Assembly (NCBI GenBank): GCA_025361365.1
Contig: JANYAM010000041.1
Coordinates: forward strand, 1-42,501
Length of the DNA: 42,501 nt
Origin: Opitutus sp.
GTDB lineage: Bacteria; Verrucomicrobiota; Verrucomicrobiia; Opitutales; Opitutaceae
Reading direction: 5' to 3'
Of this stretch, positions 15,507-23,729 are shown in pieces (positions within the stretch are counted from its first letter, which is position 1; the number at the start of each line of letters is the position of its first letter). Position numbers and translations under genes: made by a program. The notes under the pieces were generated by a model. It was not told the origin of the DNA, did no database searches, and worked only from the letters and a program-made list of their open reading frames with translations.

Positions 15507-16829
15507 ATGACCGCCATGGCCTACGATTCGAAACTGCCGCACGTTGTCGTGCTGGGCGCCGGGTTTGGGGGACTTATGTTCGCCAAGGAGTTCCCCGCGC
15601 ACCTGGCCCGGATCACGGTGGTGGACCGGCAGAACCACCATGTCTTCCAGCCGCTGCTCTACCAGGTGGCGACGGCCGGCCTGGCGGCGCCGGACATCGC
15701 GCAGCCCATCCGCGCCATCCTGCGCGACAAGCCGAACCTGACCGTGCTCATGGCCGCGGTGCAGGGCATCGATCTCGCCGCGAAGCGCGTGCAGCTAGAT
15801 CAAGGCACGCTGGATTTCGACTACCTCGTCATCGCGCTCGGCGGACAGACGAGCTATTTCGGTCATGACGACTGGGAGCAGTTCGCGCCCGGCCTCAAGA
15901 CCCTGGACGACGCCGTGCGGCTGCGCCGCAACATGCTGCTCGCCTACGAACGCGCCGAGGTTGAGCCCGACCCGGTGAAGCGCGCGGAGCTGATGACCAC
16001 AGTAGTCGTGGGCGGCGGGCCCACCGGCGTCGAGCTGGCGGGTTCGTTTGCCGAACTCGCGCGCACCGTGCTCTACCGGGACTTCGATCACATCGATCCG
16101 CGGCAGGCGCACATTCTCCTGGTCGAGGGCGGGCCGCGCGTCCTGGCGACTTTTCCGGCGGACCTGTCGGCCAGCGCGCAACAGCAGCTGGCCAAACTCG
16201 GCGTCGACGTGCGCCTCAACACCAAGGTCACGGCGATCCGGGAAAACGAGGTCGAGCTCGACGGCCGGCCGCTGCGCGCCGGCAACATCGTCTGGGCCGC
16301 CGGCGTGGGCGCCAGCCCGGTGACGCGGTCGCTGGGAGTGGAAACCGATCGCGCCGGTCGCATCAAGGTGCGGCCCGATCTCAGCGTGCCGGGCCACCCC
16401 ACGGTTTTTGCCGTGGGCGATCTCGCCACGTTGATCGATGCCAAGGGCGTCGTGGTGCCGGGCGTGGCGCAGGGTGCCATGCAGGGCGGAACGTTTGTCG
16501 CCAAGCTCCTCGCGCAGGATCTCACCGTCGGCCCGCGGCCTCCGGAGGAGCGCCCGGCCTTCGCCTACTGGGACAAGGGGAACATGGCGACCATCGGTCG
16601 CTCCAAGGCCATCGCGCAGATCGGCAAGATGCACTTCAGTGGATTCTTCGCCTGGGTGATGTGGCTGGCCCTGCACATCGTCTTCCTCGTCGGCCTGCGC
16701 AACCGGATCTCGGTGTTCGTGAACTGGATCTACTCCTACTTCACCTACAAGCGCGGGGCACGGATCATCATGGGCGAGCCGGTCACCACACCTCCGGCTC
16801 CGGGGCCGCAGGCTTCTTCGGTTTCTTGA
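15507..16829 (+). CDS. ndh: Type II NADH dehydrogenase (NDH-2 family)
   Basis: This is a single-subunit, non-proton-pumping NADH:quinone oxidoreductase, membrane-bound on the cytoplasmic face. There are two dinucleotide-binding loops: VVVLGAGFGGLMFAKEF for FAD near the start and VVVGGGPTGVELAGSFAEL for NADH. The quinone-site region AQGAMQGG and the FAD-contacting segment VFAVGDLA are also present. A hydrophobic C-terminal stretch (FAWVMWLALHIVFLVG) anchors the protein. Starts at 15507 or 15516 are both possible, and an earlier in-frame ATG at 15450 would add unconserved residues. Its 3' end overlaps the convergent polymerase gene by 47 bases. Confidence 0.92.
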   Translation: MTAMAYDSKLPHVVVLGAGFGGLMFAKEFPAHLARITVVDRQNHHVFQPLLYQVATAGLAAPDIAQPIRAILRDKPNLTVLMAAVQGIDLAAKRVQLDQGTLDFDYLVIALGGQTSYFGHDDWEQFAPGLKTLDDAVRLRRNMLLAYERAEVEPDPVKRAELMTTVVVGGGPTGVELAGSFAELARTVLYRDFDHIDPRQAHILLVEGGPRVLATFPADLSASAQQQLAKLGVDVRLNTKVTAIRENEVELDGRPLRAGNIVWAAGVGASPVTRSLGVETDRAGRIKVRPDLSVPGHPTVFAVGDLATLIDAKGVVVPGVAQGAMQGGTFVAKLLAQDLTVGPRPPEERPAFAYWDKGNMATIGRSKAIAQIGKMHFSGFFAWVMWLALHIVFLVGLRNRISVFVNWIYSYFTYKRGARIIMGEPVTTPPAPGPQASSVS

Positions 16830-18081
16830 GCCGGCCTTCGTAGCTCCGGTCGATCTCCTCGATCTCCGGTTCCGGGATGCGGGTGAAGGCGATGCGCATC
16901 GGCGCGTCCTGCGTGGCGCCGTGCGCGCCGCCGAGATAGACGCTGTTTTTGCCCAGTACCTTGTTCAGGTGGTCGACCGCTTCGAAGAGCTTGCCGCGGG
17001 TCTGTTCGGTTTTCTCCTCGAACAGGTCAGGCGTGTGCAGCTTCAAGTCGATCAGCCGCGTGAGATGCACGCCGATGCGCAGTGGCGTGCGCCGGGCGAA
17101 TTTCTCCGGCCGCTTTCCCCACAGGTCGGTCAGCGCGTGGGTGAGCCGCAGCGTGTCCTGGGTCTCGGTGAGCAGCAATTCGTGCGACCAATGAGTCTCG
17201 TCGGTGTAATCCACCGACGCACTCAGCGCGCCGGCGTAGAGCCGGGAGTGACGCAGCCGCATCGCCGCCTTCTGCAGCAGGCGGTGCAGCACCGCGAGCG
17301 CGTCGGCGTGGTTGCGCTTCGCCGGCGGCAGCACGCCGCCATGGCCGATGGTCTTGCCAATCTCGTGCTCGAAGTAGGGGAGATCGTGGCCATGGAGCAG
17401 GCCCCAGATTTGTTCGCCGCGCACGCCGCCCCAGATGCCGCGCAGTTCGTGGACGTTGGCCGCGTAGAGCTGGGCCATCGACGTGATCCCATGCTCCGCG
17501 AGGCGGCGCTGGATGTTGGGGCCGATGCCCGCGATGTCGCCGGGCGCGAGGTGCAGCAATTTCCCGGGAAGGTCGCCGTCGTCGAGGATGACGAGCCCGT
17601 CGGGCTTCTGCATATCCGACGCGACCTTGGCCAGCAGCCACGTCGGCGCGATGCCGATGGAACTGCGGAGCAGGGGACCGACCTCGCGGAAGATCTTCGC
17701 CTTGATTTTCAGCGCCAGTTTTTCGGCTTCAACGCGCGACAGCATGTCGTGCAGGTGGGCGGTGACCTCGTCGATCGATTGGACCTTCGTTTCCGGCACG
17801 AGCGACTCGATGACGGCGACCAGGCGGCGCTGGTAGTTGATATAGATTTCCGGCCGCGCCTCGACGATGATGAGGCCGGGGCAGGCGAGGCGCGCCTCGG
17901 CGACGCGCATGTTGCGCTTCAGGCCCGCGGCCTTGGCCTCGATGCTGATGGCGACGCAGCCGGTGGTTTCCGCCATCACGGGCACGATGCCGACCGGCTT
18001 GCCCCGCAGTTCCGGCCGCTCCTGCTGCTCCACGGAGGCGAAGAAGGAATTGAAATCAATTGTCAGGTAACGCAGCGCCAC
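16783..18081 (-). CDS. Y-family DNA polymerase (DinB/ImuB-like)
   Basis: This is a translesion polymerase of about 432 aa. The palm begins YLTIDFNSFFASVEQQ with the first catalytic Asp and the Phe steric-gate position. The second catalytic pair is in VQSIDEV, and the fingers/thumb regions include SIGIAPTWLLAKVASDMQKP and the helix-hairpin-helix IAGIGPNIQRRL. The C-terminal little-finger region ends in a Lys/Pro-rich tail. The frame is open to 18246, but that part would overlap the mraZ promoter region, so GTG 18081 is chosen. No imuA or second-subunit gene is adjacent. Whether it is closer to DinB or to an ImuB-like subgroup cannot be settled by eye. Confidence 0.88.
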   Translation of the reverse strand: MALRYLTIDFNSFFASVEQQERPELRGKPVGIVPVMAETTGCVAISIEAKAAGLKRNMRVAEARLACPGLIIVEARPEIYINYQRRLVAVIESLVPETKVQSIDEVTAHLHDMLSRVEAEKLALKIKAKIFREVGPLLRSSIGIAPTWLLAKVASDMQKPDGLVILDDGDLPGKLLHLAPGDIAGIGPNIQRRLAEHGITSMAQLYAANVHELRGIWGGVRGEQIWGLLHGHDLPYFEHEIGKTIGHGGVLPPAKRNHADALAVLHRLLQKAAMRLRHSRLYAGALSASVDYTDETHWSHELLLTETQDTLRLTHALTDLWGKRPEKFARRTPLRIGVHLTRLIDLKLHTPDLFEEKTEQTRGKLFEAVDHLNKVLGKNSVYLGGAHGATQDAPMRIAFTRIPEPEIEEIDRSYEGRLKKPKKPAAPEPEVW

Positions 18082-18249
18082 GAAGCTGAAACTTGTCCGG
18101 AAAGGTGGGGTGGCAAGACGCGACTCGGGGGCGGAAGGTCTCTCCTGACAGCTTTTCGGCCTCAGCAATCGGCCCAGCCGAGAGTAAGGGCCGACCGGCG
18201 AAGGGCCCCTTCGGCTTCGTCCGGTTTGGTAACAATTTGTGAACAATTT

Positions 18250-18280
18250 TTGACATTTTCCGGTGGGTTTTTACTTGCTT
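18250..18280 (+). promoter_or_regulatory. Probable sigma-70-type promoter of the mraZ/dcw cluster
   Basis: A consensus -35 TTGACA stands at 18250-18255, with a weak -10 candidate tacttg at 18272-18277 (spacing 16). It directly precedes the MraZ repeat box. Confidence 0.55.
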
Positions 18281-18290
18281 GCAGGGAGGT

Positions 18291-18320
18291 AAATGGGGAG
18301 AAATGGGGTGTCTTGGGGGA
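18291..18320 (+). promoter_or_regulatory. MraZ box: three tandem 10-base repeats
   Basis: Three adjacent decamers, aaatggggag, aaatggggtg and tcttggggga, share the TGGGG core in exact 10-base register. MraZ is known to bind tandem repeats of this kind (GTGGG plus five bases) upstream of its own gene. The position between promoter and start codon fits autoregulation. Confidence 0.75.
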
Positions 18321-18341
18321 AGGAGCCTCCGGACACCTTCC

Positions 18342-18794
18342 ATGGCGCAATCACGCACAACCGTTTATTCCGGCCGTTTTGAGCACACGCTCGACGACAA
18401 GAATCGTCTCACGATTCCGTCGTTGTGGCGTTGGGTGCACACGGACGAAGAGACGTTTCTCGCGATTCCGCATCCCGATTCCTACATCGCCGTGTTGCCG
18501 CCGGCGCGCGTGGACAAGCTCCTCGCGCAGATCGCCGACATGAAGTTGTCGGATCGCGACGCACAGGCCGTGAAGGCCAAGATTTTTTCCGAGGCGCTCT
18601 CGTTCACCTTCGACAAGCAGGGCCGCTTCGGCGTGAGCCCCGACCTGCTCAGGCACGCGGGCATCGCGAAGGACGCGGTCCTCAGCGGCATGGGCGACAC
18701 CTTCAACATCCTCAGCCCGGCGCGTTGGACCGAGATGTCGCGCAGCACCGCCGGCGAGAACTTCGGCGACATGATGCGCCGCATCGGACTCTAA
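18342..18794 (+). CDS. mraZ: Transcriptional regulator MraZ
   Basis: This is the first gene of the dcw cluster; it is a DNA-binding protein of the SpoVT/AbrB-like fold that represses its own operon. Two MraZ repeats are visible: YSGRFEHTLDDKNRLTIPS at residues 9-27 and FTFDKQGRFGVSPDLLRHAG in the second half. The 150-aa length is normal. ATG 18342 is chosen because the conserved part begins just after it; the frame stays open upstream through the operator repeats. The aaggag at 18319-18324 is too far upstream to be a standard ribosome site for this start. Confidence 0.93.
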   Translation: MAQSRTTVYSGRFEHTLDDKNRLTIPSLWRWVHTDEETFLAIPHPDSYIAVLPPARVDKLLAQIADMKLSDRDAQAVKAKIFSEALSFTFDKQGRFGVSPDLLRHAGIAKDAVLSGMGDTFNILSPARWTEMSRSTAGENFGDMMRRIGL

Positions 18795-18795
18795 C

Positions 18796-18939
18796 ATGAA
18801 AACACTCATCACGCTCATCCGGCCCCAGCCGTTGCCCAAGCTGTCCCCTGTTTTCTGCGCGAACCGCCGCTCCCTCCTGCGCGAGCCGATCTCGATCGCT
18901 CTCCCGTGGAAGAAACTCCATGCCCGCGCCCGCTCTTGA
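18796..18939 (+). CDS. Possible small ORF between mraZ and rsmH, 47 aa
   Basis: An ATG stands one base after the mraZ stop and opens a 47-codon frame that overlaps the start of rsmH by 20 bases. The product begins [16 protein letters not shown] and is basic, without a recognisable domain or a clear membrane helix. The close spacing suggests translational coupling, but there is no Shine-Dalgarno motif and chance is possible. It fills the otherwise unused 125-base gap in a dense operon. Confidence 0.28.
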   Translation: MKTLITLIRPQPLPKLSPVFCANRRSLLREPISIALPWKKLHARARS

Positions 18940-19870
18940 GCTTTCCTCCCGCGCCATGAACCCGGGGCACCAACCCGTGATGTTGCACGAGGTTCTTGAA
19001 TACCTCGCGCCACTCCCGGGCTCGTGCCACCTTGACTGCACCTTCGGCGGCGGCGGCCACACCCGCGCCATCCTCCAGACCGGCGCCTCCGTCGTCGCCC
19101 TCGACCGTGATCCGGCCGCCCAGCCCCGCGCCGAGGTCCTCCGCGCCGGGTTTCCCGCTACTTTCCGCCTGGTGGACCTGAACTTCGGCGACCTGGCCAC
19201 GCTGCCCGACACGGGCTTCGCCGGCATCCTCTTCGACCTCGGCGTCTCCTCCTTCCAGCTCGACGAGGCCGACCGTGGCTTCGCCTTCCGCAATGACGCC
19301 CCGGCTGACATGCGCATGGACCCGCGTTCCGGTTCGTCCGCCGCCCGCTGGCTCGAGGTCGCCAGCCACGACGCCCTGGTCCGCGCCATCCGCGATTACG
19401 GCGAGGAAAACAGCTGGCGCCGGGTCGTCGCCGCGATCGAGGCCGCCCGCGGCACCGGGGCGCTCGCCCGCACCGCTTCGCTGGCCTCGCTCATTTCCGA
19501 CGCCCTCCCGGCCGCGGTCAAGCGCGAGAGCCGCATCCATCCCGCCACCCGCTCCTTCCAGGGCATCCGCATCGCCGTCAACGACGAGCTCGGTGCCATC
19601 GAGCGCGCGCTCCCGGCCGCGTTCGCCAAGCTCGCCTCCGGCGGCGTGCTCGCCGTCATCAGTTTCCATTCCCTCGAGGACCGGCCCGTGAAGCAGTTCT
19701 TCCGCGCGATGTGCGGCCAGCCGGTCGACGCCAACGACGCCACGCCCCAGCAGCTCCGCGCCAAACACGCCGAGCCGCTCACGCGCAAGCCGCTCACGCC
19801 GTCCGAGGCTGAAATTTCCGCCAATCCCCGCAGCCGCTCCGCCAAGCTGCGCGTCCTCCGCAAACTCTGA
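18920..19870 (+). CDS. rsmH: 16S rRNA (cytosine-N4) methyltransferase RsmH
   Basis: This SAM-dependent enzyme (old name MraW) modifies C1402 of 16S rRNA. Motifs seen are [13 protein letters not shown] at the start, the SAM loop [33 protein letters not shown] and the family signature [16 protein letters not shown] near the C-terminus. The length of 316 aa is typical. An alternative ATG at 18956 would start just before the conserved part; the upstream one is kept with some doubt. ftsL follows after 13 bases. Confidence 0.95.
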   Translation: MPAPALELSSRAMNPGHQPVMLHEVLEYLAPLPGSCHLDCTFGGGGHTRAILQTGASVVALDRDPAAQPRAEVLRAGFPATFRLVDLNFGDLATLPDTGFAGILFDLGVSSFQLDEADRGFAFRNDAPADMRMDPRSGSSAARWLEVASHDALVRAIRDYGEENSWRRVVAAIEAARGTGALARTASLASLISDALPAAVKRESRIHPATRSFQGIRIAVNDELGAIERALPAAFAKLASGGVLAVISFHSLEDRPVKQFFRAMCGQPVDANDATPQQLRAKHAEPLTRKPLTPSEAEISANPRSRSAKLRVLRKL

Positions 19871-19883
19871 ACTCGTCGCCGCC

Positions 19884-20294
19884 ATGAAACCACCTCCGGC
19901 CAACGCCTTCATCAACCGGCTCATCGCCCTGACCCTGTTGCTCCTCATCTTCTCCGGTTCCCTCGGCCTCGGCGCCGTCTGGGTGCGCCAGGAAATCTCC
20001 TCGACCGCCAACCGCAGCCGCGCGCTCGTGACCAAGCTCAACGACGTCGAGCGCCGCCTCGACGAGGTGAACGCCGAGATCGCGACCGCCGCGAGCCCGG
20101 GCACCCTGATGCGGCAGAACGAGGCCATGCGCCTCGGCCTCGCCACGCCCAAGGAGACCCAGGTCGTCCGCGTCGAGGGTTCGCCCGAGCTGCGCCTCGC
20201 CGCCAAGCGCAACCGCGAGATCTTCAGCCTGGCGTCGGCCTCCGCCGGCGACAACGCCCCCGCCTTCCGCGTCATCACCGCCTCCCTCCGCTAA
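19884..20294 (+). CDS. ftsL: FtsL-like cell division protein
   Basis: This small bitopic protein has one transmembrane helix (about residues 13-33, LIALTLLLLIFSGSLGLGAV) and then a coiled coil (about 40-70, SRALVTKLNDVERRLDEVNA). That is the FtsL layout, and its place between rsmH and ftsI is the standard one. FtsL bridges FtsQ/FtsB to FtsW/FtsI in the divisome. Sequence conservation in this family is low, so the call rests on topology and position. The C-terminal 40 residues are less typical. Confidence 0.75.
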   Translation: MKPPPANAFINRLIALTLLLLIFSGSLGLGAVWVRQEISSTANRSRALVTKLNDVERRLDEVNAEIATAASPGTLMRQNEAMRLGLATPKETQVVRVEGSPELRLAAKRNREIFSLASASAGDNAPAFRVITASLR

Positions 20295-20303
20295 ACCGCG
20301 CCG

Positions 20304-22163
20304 ATGTCCAAGGGTTTTGCCAACAACCGCCTGACGTTCCTCTCCCTCGGGGTCGTCGCCTGCTTCATGGCGGTGGGGGTGCGCCTGGTGTTCCTCCATG
20401 TGGTCGACCGGGACGAGCTGCTGCACTTCGTGGACAAGGCCCGCCGTCAGATCGTGGTCGAGCACGCCCGCCGCGGCGCCATCCTCGATGCGCGCGGCAA
20501 CCTGCTCGCGACCAGCCGCTCCGAGATGACCGTGGCAGTCGACGCCTGGTCGCTCGACGAATATCTCCAGATTGAAAAGAATCCCATCAAGCGCACCCGC
20601 AAGGCCGCCGACGAACAGGTCAAGCGTGTCCAGCTTGCCGGCCTGCTCGGACTGACGACGGCTGAGGTGGAGCAGGCCTTCGTCCCCGCGATGCGCCCCC
20701 TCAAGCCCGAGCTCGACAAGCGTGACGGCAAGGTCGACGGCCTGACGAAGGACCGCTGGGTCAAGCTCCGCGAGGGCGTCACCGATGCCGTCTTCGACCA
20801 GATTGCCGCGCTGAACATCCGCGGGCTCACCGCCGAGCGCGTCTACCGCCGGGTCTACCCGGGCGACGGCCTCGCCGCGCACCTGATCGGCTTCGTGAAC
20901 AAGGAAGGCATGCCTCAGAGCGGCGCCGAGTCCCGCTTCGACCTCTATTTGAAAGGCCAGGACGGGTGGATCGAGTCCGAGAAGGATGGCGCCCGCCGCG
21001 AGCTCGCCCAGTTCCGCTCCCGCGAAGTGCCGGTGCAGGACGGCAACGACGTCGTGCTGACCATCGATTCGGTCGTGCAGCACATCATCGAGGACGAGCT
21101 GAAGGTCATCGCCGAAAAATACCAGCCAAACTTCGCCACCATCATCGCAAGCGACCCGATGACCGGCGAGATCCTGGGCATGGCGAACTACCCGAGCTTC
21201 AACCTGAACGAATACAGCAAGGCGCCGCTCGCCGCGCTCAACAACCGCGCCGTCACCGACACGATCGAGCCCGGCTCGACCTTCAAGATCGTGGCCGCCG
21301 GCGCCGCGCTCAACGAGGGCCTGGTGTTCCCCGGCTCGATGTTCGACTGCGGCAGCCCCACCATCGATTACAAGGGCAAGACCCTCAAGCTGCCGAAGGA
21401 GGACGAGCCGTTCGGGATGCTGAGCGTGGCGGACATCGTCGCGCACTCCAGCAACCGCGGTGCCGCCCAGCTCGCCATGAAGCTCGGCGAGGACCGCTTC
21501 TACGACTACGCGCGACAATACGGCTTCGGCCAGCTGACCGGTTTCGCCCTCGGCGGCGAGGTCCGCGGCACGCTCGCTGCGCCCGCCAAGTGGGACGGCC
21601 TCACGATCACCCGCATGCCGATGGGCCACTCGGTCTCGGCGACCCCCCTGCAGATCCACATGGCGATGAGCGCCGTGGCCAACGGCGGCGTGCTCCTCCG
21701 GCCGCAGATCATCAAGGTCATCAAGGACGCCAACGGGAACGTCATCCGCGCTTTCGACCCGGAACGGCGCGACGCGGCGCTCAAGCCGAGCACCGCCGCG
21801 CTCCTCGCGCAGCTGCTCACGGGCGTCGTCCGCGTGGGCACGGCCAAGGGTTTCGATATCGCGGGCTTCGAGGTCGCGGGCAAGACCGGCACGACGCAGA
21901 AACTCATCGACGGCAAGTATTCCACGACCCACCACGTCTCCTCCTTTGTTGGTTTCTTCCCGGCGAGCCGTCCGGAAATCGTGCTCTCCGTCATCGTGGA
22001 TGACGCCAAGGTTCCGTCGAGCCTGGGCGGCATCGCCTACGGCCGCGTGGTCGCGGCGCCGGCGTTCAAGCATATCGCCGAGCAGCTGATCCAGTATCGC
22101 GACATCAAACCGGTGCAGCCGGTGAGCCGCAGCCTCCTCGCCATGACAGGAGGTGCCCCGTGA
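20304..22163 (+). CDS. ftsI: Peptidoglycan DD-transpeptidase FtsI (PBP3 type)
   Basis: This is the septal penicillin-binding protein that cross-links peptidoglycan. An N-terminal membrane helix (about 11-33) is followed by the non-catalytic dimerisation domain and the transpeptidase domain with all three active-site motifs: S325-T-F-K328 in EPGSTFKIV, S382-S-N384 in HSSNRG, and K527-T-G529 in VAGKTGTTQK. The 619-aa length is normal. The stop codon overlaps the murE start by four bases, and the end of the gene carries the murE ribosome site. Confidence 0.96.
   Translation: MSKGFANNRLTFLSLGVVACFMAVGVRLVFLHVVDRDELLHFVDKARRQIVVEHARRGAILDARGNLLATSRSEMTVAVDAWSLDEYLQIEKNPIKRTRKAADEQVKRVQLAGLLGLTTAEVEQAFVPAMRPLKPELDKRDGKVDGLTKDRWVKLREGVTDAVFDQIAALNIRGLTAERVYRRVYPGDGLAAHLIGFVNKEGMPQSGAESRFDLYLKGQDGWIESEKDGARRELAQFRSREVPVQDGNDVVLTIDSVVQHIIEDELKVIAEKYQPNFATIIASDPMTGEILGMANYPSFNLNEYSKAPLAALNNRAVTDTIEPGSTFKIVAAGAALNEGLVFPGSMFDCGSPTIDYKGKTLKLPKEDEPFGMLSVADIVAHSSNRGAAQLAMKLGEDRFYDYARQYGFGQLTGFALGGEVRGTLAAPAKWDGLTITRMPMGHSVSATPLQIHMAMSAVANGGVLLRPQIIKVIKDANGNVIRAFDPERRDAALKPSTAALLAQLLTGVVRVGTAKGFDIAGFEVAGKTGTTQKLIDGKYSTTHHVSSFVGFFPASRPEIVLSVIVDDAKVPSSLGGIAYGRVVAAPAFKHIAEQLIQYRDIKPVQPVSRSLLAMTGGAP
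22148..22154 (+). promoter_or_regulatory. Strong ribosome binding site of murE
   Basis: aggaggt lies inside the 3' end of ftsI, five bases before the GTG start of murE. It is one of very few clear Shine-Dalgarno motifs in the cluster and decides the start. Confidence 0.8.
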
Positions 22164-23719
22164 TCGGCTACCTCACCCCCAATTACCCGCTCGTCGCCGC
22201 CTTCCGCTCGCTGCCCAAGACCCGCACCCGCCCGGCCGACCGCGTTTCCCAGCGCATCTTCAAACTGGCCCCCAAGCTCTCCGACTATTTCCGCGACGGG
22301 GAATTTCTCGCGAGCAAGGGCGACCTCGACCGTCCGATCTCGGGCCTGGCGATGGACAGTCGCCGCGTGATGCCGGGCAACCTTTTCTTCGCACTGCCGG
22401 GCCGGCGCGCCGACGGCACCTCCTTCGTGGACGAGGCCATCCAGCGCGGGGCCGTCGCCATCGTGGGCGAAAGAATCCCCGCGGGCACCGCCGCCCGCGT
22501 CACGTATATCCAGGTCGCCGATGCCCGCCGGGCGCTCGCACTGGTGTCGCAGCGCTACTTCAATTTCCCCGACAAGGCGCTCGACCTCGTCGGCGTCACC
22601 GGCACCCACGGCAAGACCACCGTCACCAGCCTGCTCAAGCACCTGCTGGCGACGCCGGCCCAGCGCGTCGGCCTGATCGGCACCATTCACTACGACCTGG
22701 GCACCCGCATCGTGCCGTCCTACCGCACGACCCCGGAGTCGCTCGAGCTCTACGGTCTGCTCGCCCAGATGCGCGACGCCGGCTGCCGCCAGGCGGCACT
22801 GGAGATCAGCGCGGAAGGCATCGACCAGCAGCGGGTGCTCGGTCTGCAGCTCGGCGTGGCGGTGTTCACCAACCTCACCAGCGACCATCGCGAGCATAAA
22901 CAGATTTTCGGCACCGGCACCGGCCCGGCCCCGCGTGCCGTGGCCATTAACCTCGATGATCCTGCCGGCCGCTCGCTCGTGGCCGCGGTGGCGCCGTCCG
23001 TCAAGGTTGTGACCTTCGGCGAATCGCCCATGGCCACCGTCCGCGCGGAGAATGTCCGCCTGAATTTCAAGCACACCCTGCTCCGTCTCGTCTGGCCCGA
23101 GGGCAGCATGGAGATCGAGAGCGCGTTCATCGGTCGCTACAACGTGAGCAACCTGCTCGCCGCCTTTGCCGCCTGCTATGCGCTTGGCCGTGATCCGTCG
23201 GTCATCGCGGCGCGGCTCAAGAGCTTTGGCGGCGTCCCGGGCCGCATGGAGCGGATCGACGAAGGTCAGCCCTTCAATGTCTTCGTGGACTATGCCCACA
23301 CCGACGATGCCCTGCACAGCGCCCTCGGCATGCTCCGCGCCGCCACGCCGGGCCGGCTGTTCGTGGTATTCGGCTGCGGCGGCAACCGCGACCGCAGCAA
23401 GCGCGCGCTCATGACCGGCGCCGTGCAGGAATTCGCCGACCAAGCCTGGGCCACGGCAGATAACCCGCGCGGCGAGACGCTCGGCCAGATTTTCAGTGAC
23501 ATGCAGGCCGGCGTGCCGGACGCGGCGAAGATCACCTTTACCGAGGACCGCCGCCGCGCCATCAGCCTGGCGCTCGAGGCGGCCCGCGCGGGCGACTGCG
23601 TGCTGATCGCGGGCAAGGGCCACGAGAATTACCAGGAATTCGCCGACACCATCGTGCCGTTCGACGACCGCCAGGTCGTCCGCGAGTTGATCGGCACCCA
23701 GAGCATCCAGCCCGCCTGA
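22160..23719 (+). CDS. murE: UDP-MurNAc-tripeptide synthetase MurE, divergent central motifs
   Basis: This enzyme adds the third amino acid to UDP-MurNAc-dipeptide with ATP. The ATP loop GTHGKTT (148-154), YRTTPESLELY, RMERI, VDYAHTDDAL and the meso-diaminopimelate-type motif DNPR (434-437) are present. Two near-invariant segments are altered. The usual SSHAL-type motif reads SAEGI (217-221). After FTNLTSDH, the conserved DYHG segment and about ten residues are missing, so the equivalent of the carbamoylated Lys appears to be K247 in REHKQIFG. Residues 1-45 extend the N-terminus. Translation starts at GTG with a perfect aggaggt five bases upstream. Confidence 0.9.
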   Translation: MIGYLTPNYPLVAAFRSLPKTRTRPADRVSQRIFKLAPKLSDYFRDGEFLASKGDLDRPISGLAMDSRRVMPGNLFFALPGRRADGTSFVDEAIQRGAVAIVGERIPAGTAARVTYIQVADARRALALVSQRYFNFPDKALDLVGVTGTHGKTTVTSLLKHLLATPAQRVGLIGTIHYDLGTRIVPSYRTTPESLELYGLLAQMRDAGCRQAALEISAEGIDQQRVLGLQLGVAVFTNLTSDHREHKQIFGTGTGPAPRAVAINLDDPAGRSLVAAVAPSVKVVTFGESPMATVRAENVRLNFKHTLLRLVWPEGSMEIESAFIGRYNVSNLLAAFAACYALGRDPSVIAARLKSFGGVPGRMERIDEGQPFNVFVDYAHTDDALHSALGMLRAATPGRLFVVFGCGGNRDRSKRALMTGAVQEFADQAWATADNPRGETLGQIFSDMQAGVPDAAKITFTEDRRRAISLALEAARAGDCVLIAGKGHENYQEFADTIVPFDDRQVVRELIGTQSIQPA

Positions 23720-23729
23720 GCTCCCGCCC

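Noticed and set aside
19794-22073. Long minus-strand open frame opposite ftsL and ftsI
   Set aside because: Antisense shadow of genes with clear motifs; biased composition and no domain.
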